Shown here: piece after piece, positions 22,829 through 30,986 of the stretch | Position numbering within the stretch: position 1 is the stretch's first letter | How the letters are laid out: each line of letters begins with the position of its first letter | Source: Isosphaeraceae bacterium | GTDB lineage: Bacteria; Planctomycetota; Planctomycetia; Isosphaerales; Isosphaeraceae | Assembly (NCBI GenBank): GCA_021324445.1 | Contig: JAJPJC010000386.1 | Coordinates: 1-42,678, forward strand | Direction: 5' to 3' | Length of the DNA stretch: 42,678 nucleotides | The notes under the pieces: model-generated | The model's input: only the letters and a program-made list of their open reading frames with translations | Told to the model about the DNA's origin: nothing | Databases searched by the model: none | Made by a program: the position numbers and the translations under genes

Positions 22829-24840
22829 TGCTGGTTCGGGCTCTCTGAGTCGACAACCGGGACGGCGTCGAACGGCTCGAGCCGGTGATCGGGGAGCGTG
22901 TTGTCATGGACCAGCACGGTGCTGGTGCCCACGAAGAAGGTCCTCGAGCCGGCGACGTCGAGGTTGTAGAGGGGCTGGACCGAATCGGTCGCCACGCCGG
23001 CGACCCGGACCAGGCCGCCGAAGGCGCGCAGCGTATCGCCGGGCTTCAGCTCGCGGGCCATGGCCCAACCGTGGCCCGCCCGCCAGAACCGATGATAGAC
23101 GCTGCACACCAGTGACTCGCCACTGGCGAGCGTCACCCGCAGCGTCTTGCCGGGCGGATTGTGGTGCAGGAACACGACCGGCTGGAAGCTCAAGGCCCCG
23201 GTGGCCTCATCCTGGCTGAGGACCTGGTCGCCGACCTGGATGGCCTCGATGGGCCGGAGGCCGTCCAGGGTGTGGACCGGCGTCCCCGCAACGAAGCAGG
23301 TCGTGATATACGGCGGTGGGAGCACGGGCGTGGACACGCTCTGGGTGAGGGTCACCTGCGGCGGCGACTGGTAGCTGTAGCCGAGCGTGTCGTACCACCA
23401 GACGTGCCAGGACTCTTCGTTGTCCCCGAGGCCGCTCGGCGCACCGGCGGCGATCTCGAGCACCGGCGTGATCTGGGCATTGTTCGCCGCGGCTTGCACG
23501 TTGGCCATCTCGACCGCCTTGAGGTCGGCAGCCATGCGCGCGCGCACCACGTCCGCCTTGAGATGGGCCGCGGCGATCAGGCCGGCGGTCCGCAGCTCGA
23601 TCTCGTGGACCTTGGCAGCGATGCTGTACGGGTTCGGGTCCCGATTCATGCGGTCCAGCTCCCGGCCTTGCGCGATCACCGGCAGGCCGTTGGCGTCGTA
23701 GCCGACGTAGCCGCGGAACGAGGCCGCCGGTTGGAAGACCGGCGGCGTGTCGTAGGTCAAGACCATGTGAATCCGCGCGGTGTCGAGGATCAGCGCCCCG
23801 GTGGCGCCCGGTCCTTCCACCGGCACGATGCGGTGGCGGATCTGGTCGTGGATCATCTCGACCAGCGGTCCGGCGTAGTCGCGGGAGGGGCGCGTCTTCA
23901 GGACATCGATGGCCTCCTGACGAGCCAGGCGCGATCGGGTCGACAGGGCCAGGTCCGCCAGCGCCCGGGAGGACCGCGGATCGTCGATCTGGGCGAGCAG
24001 GCTCACCTGTTGCCGGGCCTCGGCTTCCGGGCCGGCGGCGGCGAAGACTTTCACGATCGAGGGGACCGCGCGCGGGTCGGTCACCGTCGCCAGGGCCGAT
24101 TCGGCCTCCGCCCGATGGACCTTCTCTCCCAGGCCCTTCTTCCACTTCCGGAGCCACGGCTCCCAGCGGCGGTCGGCCTGCCGCTGCTCGCGCTCGTCCT
24201 TCTCGGCGGCGGCGGCCTGCTGTGGGGACAGCCACCGGCCGTGGCGCTTGACGTAGCCCAGGTGCCGCCAGGTCACCTCCCGGCCGGGATCTAGATGCAC
24301 GGCGGTGGTAAAGTGCGCGATCGCCTCGGGCTTCAACCCGTTGCGCTCGCACCAGGTGGCGAGGTTCGCGTGCGCCTGCGCCCGCTCACGATCGCTCTTC
24401 AATCGGGCCTCGTAAGCGGCCGCGGGGGAGCCCGTGTGCTGGGAGCGGTCCCCCGCCTGGCGGATTCGCAGCTCCTTGTCGACCAGCTTGGCCCGGCGGC
24501 CCTCGTATTCGGCTCGCTTGGCGGCTCGGTCCTCATCGGCCTGGAGCCGCGCGCGGACGGCATCCGGGGCCTCCCAGCGGCCGCCGGAGGGGATCAGACC
24601 CAGCAGCCCGCGCGCCGTCACGTTCTTGGGGTCGGCCAGCACAGCCCGGGCCAGGTGCTTGAGCCGCTCGGCATCCAGGCCGTGCGCCTCGCACCACAGC
24701 GCCAGCTTGACCTGAGCCTGGGGATTGTCTCCCGCCTTGAGCTTCAACGCCTGGTAAGTCTTCCAATTCGCAGCCGGGGCGGGTCGTTCCTCGGCCTGCG
24801 CGACCAGGAGACCTGCCAGAATCCATGCGACGTGGACCAT
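22825..24840 (-). CDS. Exported TPR/HEAT-repeat protein with C-terminal Hint domain
   Basis: 671 residues. A signal peptide (VHVAWILAGLLVAQAEERPAP) is followed by two TPR-like units (KLALWCEAHGLDAERLKHLARAVLADPKN; NLATWCERNGLKPEAIAHFTTAVHLDPG), HEAT-like helices (~240-320; RAVPSIVKVFA, RSSRALADLALS) and a Hint domain. The Hint domain starts at Cys515 (TTCFVAGTPVHTLDG, GDQVLSQDEATG, SGESLVCSVYHRFW) and ends VHDN (His645), the position of the intein-type C-terminal His. In polymorphic secretion systems Hint domains cut the chain; here only a 25-residue tail follows, with no toxin domain. ATG 24840 opens the signal peptide; the frame is open to 24885. Confidence 0.82.
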   Translation of the reverse strand: MVHVAWILAGLLVAQAEERPAPAANWKTYQALKLKAGDNPQAQVKLALWCEAHGLDAERLKHLARAVLADPKNVTARGLLGLIPSGGRWEAPDAVRARLQADEDRAAKRAEYEGRRAKLVDKELRIRQAGDRSQHTGSPAAAYEARLKSDRERAQAHANLATWCERNGLKPEAIAHFTTAVHLDPGREVTWRHLGYVKRHGRWLSPQQAAAAEKDEREQRQADRRWEPWLRKWKKGLGEKVHRAEAESALATVTDPRAVPSIVKVFAAAGPEAEARQQVSLLAQIDDPRSSRALADLALSTRSRLARQEAIDVLKTRPSRDYAGPLVEMIHDQIRHRIVPVEGPGATGALILDTARIHMVLTYDTPPVFQPAASFRGYVGYDANGLPVIAQGRELDRMNRDPNPYSIAAKVHEIELRTAGLIAAAHLKADVVRARMAADLKAVEMANVQAAANNAQITPVLEIAAGAPSGLGDNEESWHVWWYDTLGYSYQSPPQVTLTQSVSTPVLPPPYITTCFVAGTPVHTLDGLRPIEAIQVGDQVLSQDEATGALSFQPVVFLHHNPPGKTLRVTLASGESLVCSVYHRFWRAGHGWAMARELKPGDTLRAFGGLVRVAGVATDSVQPLYNLDVAGSRTFFVGTSTVLVHDNTLPDHRLEPFDAVPVVDSESPNQQ

Positions 24841-25296
24841 GGCGCACGCCTCGCTCCCTGATGGTGGATCGCAGTTCGCAACCAAGCAGCCAGCCTACGC
24901 TTCCCCACTCGTCCCGGTCAACGAGCCGTGGCCCCGATTGCGGGAAGAATGCCGCCGGAGCCCGACTCGGGCGCGGAAAACACCAAACACGGCCTAGAGT
25001 TCGATTGGGCGGATGCTCCCATCGACACCCGGGATCCGGCGCGGTTGCTCCCGTGTCCGGGTCGGGCAGCCGCACCGTCACGGCCGACGCCCACGCGGCC
25101 CGACTCAGGCCAGAAAACGGCTGGTACGGGAGAGATGAGGAAGGGACCGCGAGCTGGGCGTGAGAGCCCGATTGGTGCCGGCATGGTTCGTGCGTGAGCA
25201 ATCTCGGCGAATCCCGGAGGCAGGAGACCGGTCCGGCCGTTGCTCGGCCTGGGGACGTGCTCCGCTGCCGCCGGGTGATCACCCCGGAGCCTCGCC
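24841..25296. other. Divergent intergenic region, no gene seen
   Basis: About 450 bases between the divergent Hint gene and the RHH-like gene. Frames here are short and lack start signals. It should contain both promoters; no clear hexamer pair stands out. The only structured element I see is the palindrome at 25273-25284. Confidence 0.4.
25273..25284. promoter_or_regulatory. 12-bp palindrome before RHH-like gene
   Basis: GGGTGATCACCC is a perfect palindrome ending 12 bases before ATG 25297, next to the GGAG ribosome binding site. A regulator bound here could block transcription or translation of the downstream RHH-like gene. It is analogous in position to the palindrome upstream of the other RHH-like gene at 21266. 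Confidence 0.4.
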
Positions 25297-25509
25297 ATGG
25301 ACCATTCCCCAACGATTTCTGTCACCCTGTCCGCCGACCTCCTGAAGCACCTGCGCCGACTTGCTGAAAAACAATATGTGCCAATAAGCTGGCTGGTGAC
25401 CGGTCTGATCTGCGAGACCCTCGCGACCTGCCACGAGCGGGTCGCCCTGGCGCGGACTTCGGGGGGACGTGTCCTCCCGGTGATCCGGTCCCCGTCGGCC
25501 TGGAATTGA
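25297..25509 (+). CDS. Small RHH/CopG-like protein
   Basis: 70 residues with ISVTLSADLLKHLRRLAEKQYVPISWLVTGLICETLAT, a beta strand followed by two helices typical of CopG/Arc-type ribbon-helix-helix DNA-binding proteins. ATG 25297 has a GGAG eight bases upstream. No toxin gene is obvious next to it; the next gene encodes a small membrane protein 46 bases downstream on the same strand. DNA binding is inferred from the fold pattern. Confidence 0.6.
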   Translation: MDHSPTISVTLSADLLKHLRRLAEKQYVPISWLVTGLICETLATCHERVALARTSGGRVLPVIRSPSAWN

Positions 25510-25555
25510 CGCGCCGCAGGCATGCGGCGTGCAGCGGAATGTGGGAGAACCTCTC

Positions 25556-25750
25556 GTGAGTCGCTTGCTGGAGTCCGTTCATCCCATCGTGCTGCTGGCC
25601 CTGGCCGCCTTGGCGTTGTGGCTGGCGTGGGAGCTGGGATCGAAGCCCGAACCGCTTCCGGACCTCGTCCCCAGACATGCCACGGGGCCTTCGCTCGAAA
25701 CGGCGATCGCCGCCATGGGCCAGGATCCCGCCCAAGTCATCGGCCCCTGA
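25556..25750 (+). CDS. Small single-pass membrane protein
   Basis: From GTG 25556, preceded by GGGAG, the product has 64 residues: VHPIVLLALAALALWLAWELG forms one transmembrane helix, followed by a short polar tail (SKPEPLPDLVPRHA, GQDPAQVIGP). No family is recognised. It may be co-transcribed with the RHH-like gene 46 bases upstream. Confidence 0.5.
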   Translation: MSRLLESVHPIVLLALAALALWLAWELGSKPEPLPDLVPRHATGPSLETAIAAMGQDPAQVIGP

Positions 25751-25784
25751 CGGCGCCGGGGCGCGGCGGATTCCCGGCCGTGGT

Positions 25785-27170
25785 TTAGACCTCGTAGCTG
25801 GCGTGCAGCTCGGGCGTGTGCACCCGGTTTTGCACGAATGGCTGGAGCGTGGGGACCAGCGCGTCCATGGCCTCGGGCTCGCCGTGGACCAGGAAGGCGT
25901 GCTCGATGCCGCCCCCGGTCTGCTCGAACCACCAGGCCAGATCCTGGCGGTCGGCGTGGCCGGAGAAGCCGTCGAGCACGTAGACCGCCGCGTTAAGGTC
26001 GTACCACTGGTCGAAGATCTGGATCCGCTCCACACCCTCGGCGATCTGGCGGCCCAGGGTCCCCTCCGCCTGATAGCTGACAATCACGATGGCATTGTCC
26101 GGGTCGGAGACGACCTGGCGCAGGTGGTGACGGATCCGCCCGGCCTCGCACATGCCCGAGGAGGCGATGATGACCATCGGGCCGTTCAAGTAGTTGAGCC
26201 GGCGCGATTCGTCCCAGGATTGGCAGAACTCGACGAATCGGGAGCCGAAGTAGAGGGGGTCCTTGTCCATGAGGCTGCGGGCCTGCGGGGTGAAGGCCTC
26301 GGGATGGTCGCGGTGGATCTCGGTGAGGCGGAGGGCCAGCGGGCTGTCGACGTACACCGGGATCGGCCGGACCTTGTGCACGCTGAACAACTCCTGAAGG
26401 CAGTAGACCATCCGCTGGGTCCGGCCCAGGCTGAAGGCGGGGATGACGATCTTGCTCTGGAGCCGGATGGCCCGGGCCACGATCGCATGCAATTGCTTGA
26501 TCAGACGGTCGTACGAGTCGAGCTGGCGGTTGCCGTAGGTGCTTTCGGCGACCAGGATGTCGATCTCGCGGATGATGGTCGGGTCGGGGAGGAGGTGGGT
26601 GTTTCGCCGCCCCAGGTCGCCGGTGAAGACGAAGCGGCGGGTCCGGCCGGCCTCGTGGACATCCAACTGGACGATGGCTGAGCCGAGGATGTGGCCGGCG
26701 TTGAAATAGGTCAAGGTCACGCCCGGCACCACCTCCAGGGGCGTCTGATAGGGGAGCCGTTGAATCTGCTCCACCAGCCGCTCGACGTCCACCAGCTCGA
26801 AGAGCGGCTCGACGTTCTCGAGGTGGGGATAGCGGATCTGGGCGTTGCGCACTTCCTCGCGCTGGATTCGCGCGCTGTCCCGGAGCATCACGCTGGTGAT
26901 CTCCCCCGTCGCCGGCGTGGTGTAGACCGGCCCGGCATAGCCGGCCCGGATCAAGTAGGGGAGGCGGCCGATATGGTCGTTATGGGCATGCGAGACGATC
27001 ACCGCGTCCAGCGCGCGCGGGTCGAAGGCGAGCTGGCGGTTGGGGCTGTCGGGATGGATCCGTTCGGAATCAAACAACCCGCAATCAAGCAAGATCTGGC
27101 GAGAACCAATCTCCAGCAGGTGGGCGCTGCCCGTGACCTGCCGGGTCGCGCCGTGGAACGTGATTCGCAA
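25785..27170 (-). CDS. Beta-CASP metallo-beta-lactamase (RNA-processing nuclease family)
   Basis: 461 residues. The metallo-beta-lactamase metal motif HAHNDH is at residues 61-66, with GHILGSA and FTGDLG following. The beta-CASP insert gives PAFSLGRTQ, and the later motifs are ASSGMCEAGRI and FSGHADRQDL. This set defines the YSH1/COG1236-like exonucleases and endonucleases that act on RNA; the precise substrate is unknown. I choose the TTG at 27170 because homologs start at this LRITFHGATRQVTGS segment and GGAGGA lies seven bases upstream; the frame continues upstream to 27290 with non-family sequence. Confidence 0.88.
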   Translation of the reverse strand: MRITFHGATRQVTGSAHLLEIGSRQILLDCGLFDSERIHPDSPNRQLAFDPRALDAVIVSHAHNDHIGRLPYLIRAGYAGPVYTTPATGEITSVMLRDSARIQREEVRNAQIRYPHLENVEPLFELVDVERLVEQIQRLPYQTPLEVVPGVTLTYFNAGHILGSAIVQLDVHEAGRTRRFVFTGDLGRRNTHLLPDPTIIREIDILVAESTYGNRQLDSYDRLIKQLHAIVARAIRLQSKIVIPAFSLGRTQRMVYCLQELFSVHKVRPIPVYVDSPLALRLTEIHRDHPEAFTPQARSLMDKDPLYFGSRFVEFCQSWDESRRLNYLNGPMVIIASSGMCEAGRIRHHLRQVVSDPDNAIVIVSYQAEGTLGRQIAEGVERIQIFDQWYDLNAAVYVLDGFSGHADRQDLAWWFEQTGGGIEHAFLVHGEPEAMDALVPTLQPFVQNRVHTPELHASYEV

Positions 27171-27577
27171 CCAAGATTCCTCCCGTCGACGGCTGTCCAC
27201 CACTCCCCGGAAATGGGCCCGGGGGCGCCGGGGATCGGCGACCGCGATCGCCCTGTCGGGCGTCCGACCCATCCGCGAACCGGCCCTCACGTCACCGTCG
27301 CCAACGGGTGCGGGGGCGGAGCGGATGATCCTCCGGCTCTCACTCGATCATACTGATTCCTCCGGAACTCGGCGAGGGCGCTCTTCCCTCGACCGGGGTG
27401 AGGCCGAAGTTGCGAAACCTTGGTTGAACGAATTCGGAACCCGGCGTAAGATTTGCTAGAGGTGCCCGAGTTGACGTGATCATCTCCTGGGAACCAACCC
27501 GCTTGGGACTCATGTCATCCGTGACGGTGGTCCCCGGTACCGACACGGTCGAACCGAGTGGGTGAGGAGCGCCCTCG
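27171..27577. other. Divergent intergenic region, no gene seen
   Basis: About 400 bases between the beta-CASP gene and the 27578 gene. Frames seen here are upstream extensions or shadows. The promoters of both neighbours must lie here; I cannot place them with confidence. Confidence 0.4.
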
Positions 27578-28093
27578 ATGGAAAGCTCGCATGCGATCCC
27601 CGAATCGCATCCGCTGCATCGGCTGTTTCGCGGCCTGACCGAATACGCGTTCATGACGGAGCTGGGCATCGGCGACCCGCCCCTGGTGGGGTATGTGGCC
27701 GGGCTCCTGGCCGGTTTCGTACCCAGCTCGGCTGTCTGGCGGCTGCGCGATCCTCAGGGCCGTCCGTTGACCGCGGTGACCGCCATGGTGGCCGCGGCCG
27801 AGGCGGCTGACGACACCGCGCGGCGGCGCGAATGTCATCGTCACGTCGGCGATTACACCCTGTTCTGGACCGGGGTCTACCCCGAGGCGCTGGCCAAGCT
27901 GCGGGGGAAGGGCTCGCCGGATGCGCTGATCGATTACCAGGAGCAGGGGAAGCGCTCGTACTACCTGGCCAGCGCGCTCAGTGCCGGGACCTCCCAGGGC
28001 TCCATTCTGCGCCGCCTCAGCGATCAGTTCGAGCTGTGTGCCTTCGGACTCTCGTGCGTGCGCCGGGAGTGGGAGAAAATCCGGAGTGGCTAG
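27578..28093 (+). CDS. Uncharacterised protein (171 aa)
   Basis: A soluble, mostly helical protein (HPLHRLFRGLTEYAFMTELGIGDPPLVGYVAGLLAGFV; YTLFWTGVYPEAL; RSYYLASAL; LSDQFELCAFGLSCVRREWE). The ATG has GAGGAG upstream. I do not recognise a named family. The coherent composition and strong codon pattern support a real gene. Its TAG stop lies within the first copies of a 7-bp repeat array. Confidence 0.7.
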   Translation: MESSHAIPESHPLHRLFRGLTEYAFMTELGIGDPPLVGYVAGLLAGFVPSSAVWRLRDPQGRPLTAVTAMVAAAEAADDTARRRECHRHVGDYTLFWTGVYPEALAKLRGKGSPDALIDYQEQGKRSYYLASALSAGTSQGSILRRLSDQFELCAFGLSCVRREWEKIRSG

Positions 28094-28188
28094 TGGCTGG
28101 TGGCTGGTGGCAAGGAGCGACTAAGATGAGCGGGCCGCTCTGGTCCCTACGGTGAACGACTAGCCCCTAGCCACCAGCCCCTGGCCAC
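28086..28188. repeat. Inverted pair of heptamer arrays (GTGGCTR)
   Basis: Plus strand 28086-28111 has GTGGCTA, GTGGCTG, GTGGCTG and GTGGC in tandem. On the minus strand, 28188-28161 has four related 7-mers (GTGGCCA, GGGGCTG, GTGGCTA, GGGGCTA). The two arrays can pair to form a long imperfect stem around a 49-base loop. The left array includes the stop codon of the upstream gene. A similar arrangement with a different heptamer occurs at 42428-42571. Confidence 0.7.
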
Positions 28189-28190
28189 TT

Positions 28191-29060
28191 GTGTCTGCCA
28201 TCCACCGTTACCGCTGGGACGATCTGCGCCGGTTCGCCGCAGCGCTGGGCAGTGCCGTCGGTTTGGACCGGGCGCGGGGGTTGGCACTGGCGTCGCATCT
28301 CCTCTGGTTCGACGCGGCGGGTGCGGCGCGGCTGGGCATCGCGACCTTGCCTGATTGGCTCGAGGCGATGGAGGGCGGTCAGGTGGATGTGCGGGCAGTG
28401 GGCCGAGTGATCGGCGAGCGCTCGGCGCTGGCGCTGTTCGACGGCCAGAATGGCATCCCTCCACTGCTGTTGGAGCGTGCCGCCGAACTGGCCGTGGAGA
28501 AGGCGCGGGAGACGGCGGTCGGATGGGTTCGGGTGAGTCGACTGGCCGCGGTCCGCTCGGTGGCGGCCGTGACCGCCGGGATCGCCGTGGGGCCGATGGT
28601 CGGCCTGGTCGTCGGTCCCAACCGATTGTGGGGCATGGCTTTACCATCAGGAGCCGGCCTGCCGGTCGTGATCGACTCGGCGCTGGCGGCGGCGGGGACG
28701 GGGAAGTCCGCGGCCGTCTCGTCCGAGGATGCCAGCCGGCCGGCGCTGTCGCGGCGCGACGCATCCGCTCTGCTGGAGAGCCTGGGCATCGCCGCCGAGG
28801 TCCTCCTGCCGGACCAGGGCTGGCTGGTCGCGGCGGTTTCCGTGCCGGCGCTGGAGCCACTGACGACCTTCCACGAGCGGGTGGCCTCGGCTCTGGCTGG
28901 ACGGACCGAGGCCCCCGGCCGGCTGCTGCCCCAGGCTTGGGACGCCCATCGCCGCGCGGCCCGCGAGCAGGGCGTCGCCCTGGCCGCGCCTGCTTGGAAA
29001 GCGCTCGGCGACTGGGCGCGCCGCCTGGCCGTCGATCTCCCCAGGCCCGTTGATCCCTGA
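28191..29060 (+). CDS. Ldh_2-family dehydrogenase-like protein, divergent
   Basis: 289 residues from a GTG. The order of segments resembles malate/L-lactate dehydrogenases of the Ldh_2 (YlbC/DpkA) family: an N-terminal helical domain (GLALASHLLWFDAAGAARLG), LPDWLEAMEGGQVD, a strand-turn (ALALFDGQNGIPPLLLERAAELAVEKARETAVG), and a later glycine-rich part. The family normally has ~340-360 residues and an N-H-F-G motif after the helix; I do not see it, and the C-terminal nucleotide-binding part is shortened. It may be a catalytically altered relative. Assignment is from pattern only. Confidence 0.5.
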   Translation: MSAIHRYRWDDLRRFAAALGSAVGLDRARGLALASHLLWFDAAGAARLGIATLPDWLEAMEGGQVDVRAVGRVIGERSALALFDGQNGIPPLLLERAAELAVEKARETAVGWVRVSRLAAVRSVAAVTAGIAVGPMVGLVVGPNRLWGMALPSGAGLPVVIDSALAAAGTGKSAAVSSEDASRPALSRRDASALLESLGIAAEVLLPDQGWLVAAVSVPALEPLTTFHERVASALAGRTEAPGRLLPQAWDAHRRAAREQGVALAAPAWKALGDWARRLAVDLPRPVDP

Positions 29061-29113
29061 CGGAGCTTCCTGCTCGCCCGACGACCGGCCTCATCCCACG
29101 AGGAGTCCCGACC

Positions 29114-29914
29114 ATGGTCCTACCCCTCGGCGACTTGCGGCGCACCCAGATCATCCCCTTGGTCACGTATACCCTGATCGCGCTCAACGTCGTCGTCTTC
29201 CTGGTCCAGCAGGAGCGCGGCGAGGCGTTCGAGCGCGCCTATGCGATGACCCCCTGGGAGATCACCCACAACGAAGACCTCCAGCAGCCCCGCATCCAGA
29301 TGGTCCAGGTCCTGGTCCGGGATCGGTTTGGCGACGTGCATCGGGAAATCCGCCCGGTGGCCATCGAGCATGTCCCCGCCGCGGTCCCCGTCCGGTGGAC
29401 GTTGCTCACCTCGATGTTCCTGCACGGAAGCTGGATGCACTTGCTGGGGAACATGCTCTACCTCTGGATCGTCGGCGACGACGTCGAGGAGGTCCTGGGG
29501 CCGGTGCGGTTCCTGATGGTTTATCTCGCCTGCGGGTTGATGGGCGCGCTGGCCCAGATTGCGGCCAACCCGGACTCGGAGATCCCCATGCTGGGGGCCT
29601 CGGGGGCCATCGCCGGGATCATGGGGGCCTATGTCGTCTGGTTCCCCCACAGCCAGATCCGGGTCTTGATCTTCCGCTTCATCACGGTCCTGCCGGCCGT
29701 GATCGTTATCGGCGGCTGGATCGCGCTCCAGATCTGGATGGGCGCGGGGGCGTTCCACCGCGGAGGCGACACCGGCGGCGTGGCCTACCTCGCCCACGTC
29801 GGCGGCGCCCTCACCGGCATCTTCGTCGCCTTCCTGTTCGCCGACGATGCCCGGTACGTCCAGGCGCGCAACGCCGCCGCCGAAGGCTGGTCGGTTTACG
29901 ATGATCCCGAATGA
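29114..29914 (+). CDS. Rhomboid-family intramembrane serine protease
   Basis: 266 residues with about six membrane segments (IIPLVTYTLIALNVVVFLV, WTLLTSMFLHGSWMHLLGNMLYLWIV, FLMVYLACGLMGALAQIAA and others). The rhomboid motifs are present: HGSWMHLLGNM in L1/TM2, the nucleophile Ser163 in GASGAIAG and the catalytic His228 in YLAHVGGALTG. A long loop between TM1 and TM2 (~40-100) is typical of planctomycete and actinobacterial members. Rhomboids cut single-pass membrane proteins within the bilayer. The last 99 bases are repeated at 30855-30956. Confidence 0.92.
   Translation: MVLPLGDLRRTQIIPLVTYTLIALNVVVFLVQQERGEAFERAYAMTPWEITHNEDLQQPRIQMVQVLVRDRFGDVHREIRPVAIEHVPAAVPVRWTLLTSMFLHGSWMHLLGNMLYLWIVGDDVEEVLGPVRFLMVYLACGLMGALAQIAANPDSEIPMLGASGAIAGIMGAYVVWFPHSQIRVLIFRFITVLPAVIVIGGWIALQIWMGAGAFHRGGDTGGVAYLAHVGGALTGIFVAFLFADDARYVQARNAAAEGWSVYDDPE
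29816..29914 (+). repeat. Direct repeat copy 1 (rhomboid 3' end)
   Basis: These 99 bases, coding for GIFVAFLFADDARYVQAR onward to the stop, recur at 30855-30956 with a handful of substitutions and one inserted codon. The two copies bracket 940 bases that hold two unknown genes. Confidence 0.85.
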
Positions 29915-30111
29915 TGGCAGTGGGGGCTGGCTGATTGGAGAGTCGCGGTGACTACGCCGCTCAGCGGCCGCCGCCTCGCTTGGTGAAAACCCGCCCAGTC
30001 GCGGAGTCGCTGCTGTGGAGCGTCTTGGGTTGCGAAACGGCTCGATTTCCGCTAAGCTGTCTCATTCCACGGGTTATGGCGTGGAGACCAGCGTTCGTGA
30101 CGGGTGGTTCC

Positions 30112-30538
30112 ATGGCCAGCGCCAATCAATGGGCGACGCCCCGTTGGCAATACTACAAGAAACACTTGCCCCCCCAACCCTCGTACCAAGAGTTGGAAGG
30201 ACCTGGTGCGAGAGACGGGCCAGCGGGGCCACAAAGGGTATTATCACCAAGACTTCTTGGGTCGGATCGAAGAGCTTGAGACCCTGGCCTTGAATGAGGG
30301 GATCTTGCTCTCCCAGGAAGGCCCGGTTCGGTACTGCTGGGCGGAATTCGATCGAATCATCGGGGCCAGTTGTGGGGAGGAGACCCCGTTTGTGCTGGTC
30401 GAACATCACCAGAGCGGCCCCTTCCACGGGCACCCGGTCACGTGGGAGGAACTGAAACGAAAAGGGGCCAGAGATGAAGACCGTCGATCTCGGGAATCTT
30501 CCGCCCGGCACACAGGTCCGGGGCGTACTCTACAATGA
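30112..30538 (+). CDS. Unknown protein, frame broken in a C7 tract
   Basis: ATG 30112 opens MASANQWATPRWQYYKKHLPP, which looks like real protein but soon hits non-coding sequence. Removing one C from the seven-C run at 30169-30175 leads into TKSWKDLVRETGQRGHKGYYHQDFLG, EELETLALNEGILLSQEG, VRYCWAEFDRIIGA and TPFVLVEHHQSGPFHGHPVTWEELKR. I recognise no family. The frame runs to 30538, 65 bases into the next gene, so the true stop may be nearer. The gene lies between the two copies of the rhomboid 3' end. Confidence 0.5.
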
Positions 30539-30821
30539 TCCTGCTCATGTCTATGGGTTGGGGGATGTGCTGGAGGTCGAACTGCCTACGGGCTTGACGA
30601 TCGACGTCGGCTGGGACGAGGACTCCCCGCAGGGTCCGTTTCGCCTGACTGTCTACCGCGAGTACTTCGGGGATCATTTCATCGATTTCCACGTGCGCGA
30701 CCTCGACCAGGTCGTCATCGAGGTCCAGCGGTTGGCGGCGGAGCTCTCCGGCCCCGGCATCGTCTCGGGCGGCACCCAGACCGAATCCTCGATGCCGCCG
30801 ACGCACTCCGCACCGCGCTGA
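30474..30821 (+). CDS. Unknown small protein (115 aa)
   Basis: MKTVDLGNLPPGTQVRGVL, then LEVELPTGLTIDVGWDEDS, FRLTVYREYFGDHFIDFHV and DLDQVVIEVQRLAAELSG: a compact, strand-rich acidic protein of no family I know. It overlaps the end of the preceding frame and is likely co-expressed with it. The last 20 residues (GTQTESSMPPTHSAPR) look unstructured. Small acidic proteins in such pairs are sometimes immunity proteins, but nothing here proves it. Confidence 0.6.
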   Translation: MKTVDLGNLPPGTQVRGVLYNDPAHVYGLGDVLEVELPTGLTIDVGWDEDSPQGPFRLTVYREYFGDHFIDFHVRDLDQVVIEVQRLAAELSGPGIVSGGTQTESSMPPTHSAPR

Positions 30822-30854
30822 TTCCAGCCGGAATCCTCAGCACGAGGTTCCCGT

Positions 30855-30956
30855 GGCATCTTCGTCGCCTTCCGGTTCGCCGACGATGCCCGGTACGTCC
30901 AGGCGCGCAGCGCCGCCGCCGAAGGCTGGTCGGTTTACGACGACGATCCGGAATAA
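30855..30956 (+). pseudogene. Rhomboid C-terminal remnant (direct repeat copy 2)
   Basis: The bases encode GIFVAFRFADDARYVQARSAAAEG followed by WSVYDDDPE and TAA, nearly the same as the end of the rhomboid at 29816-29914, with one extra Asp codon. No start codon or membrane segments precede it, so this is only a tail. It suggests a former tandem rhomboid copy whose body has been replaced, or a duplication created when the 29915-30854 segment arrived. Confidence 0.8.
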
Positions 30957-30986
30957 TCGCAGCCTCGGAGCGAGAGCGGATGGGCC

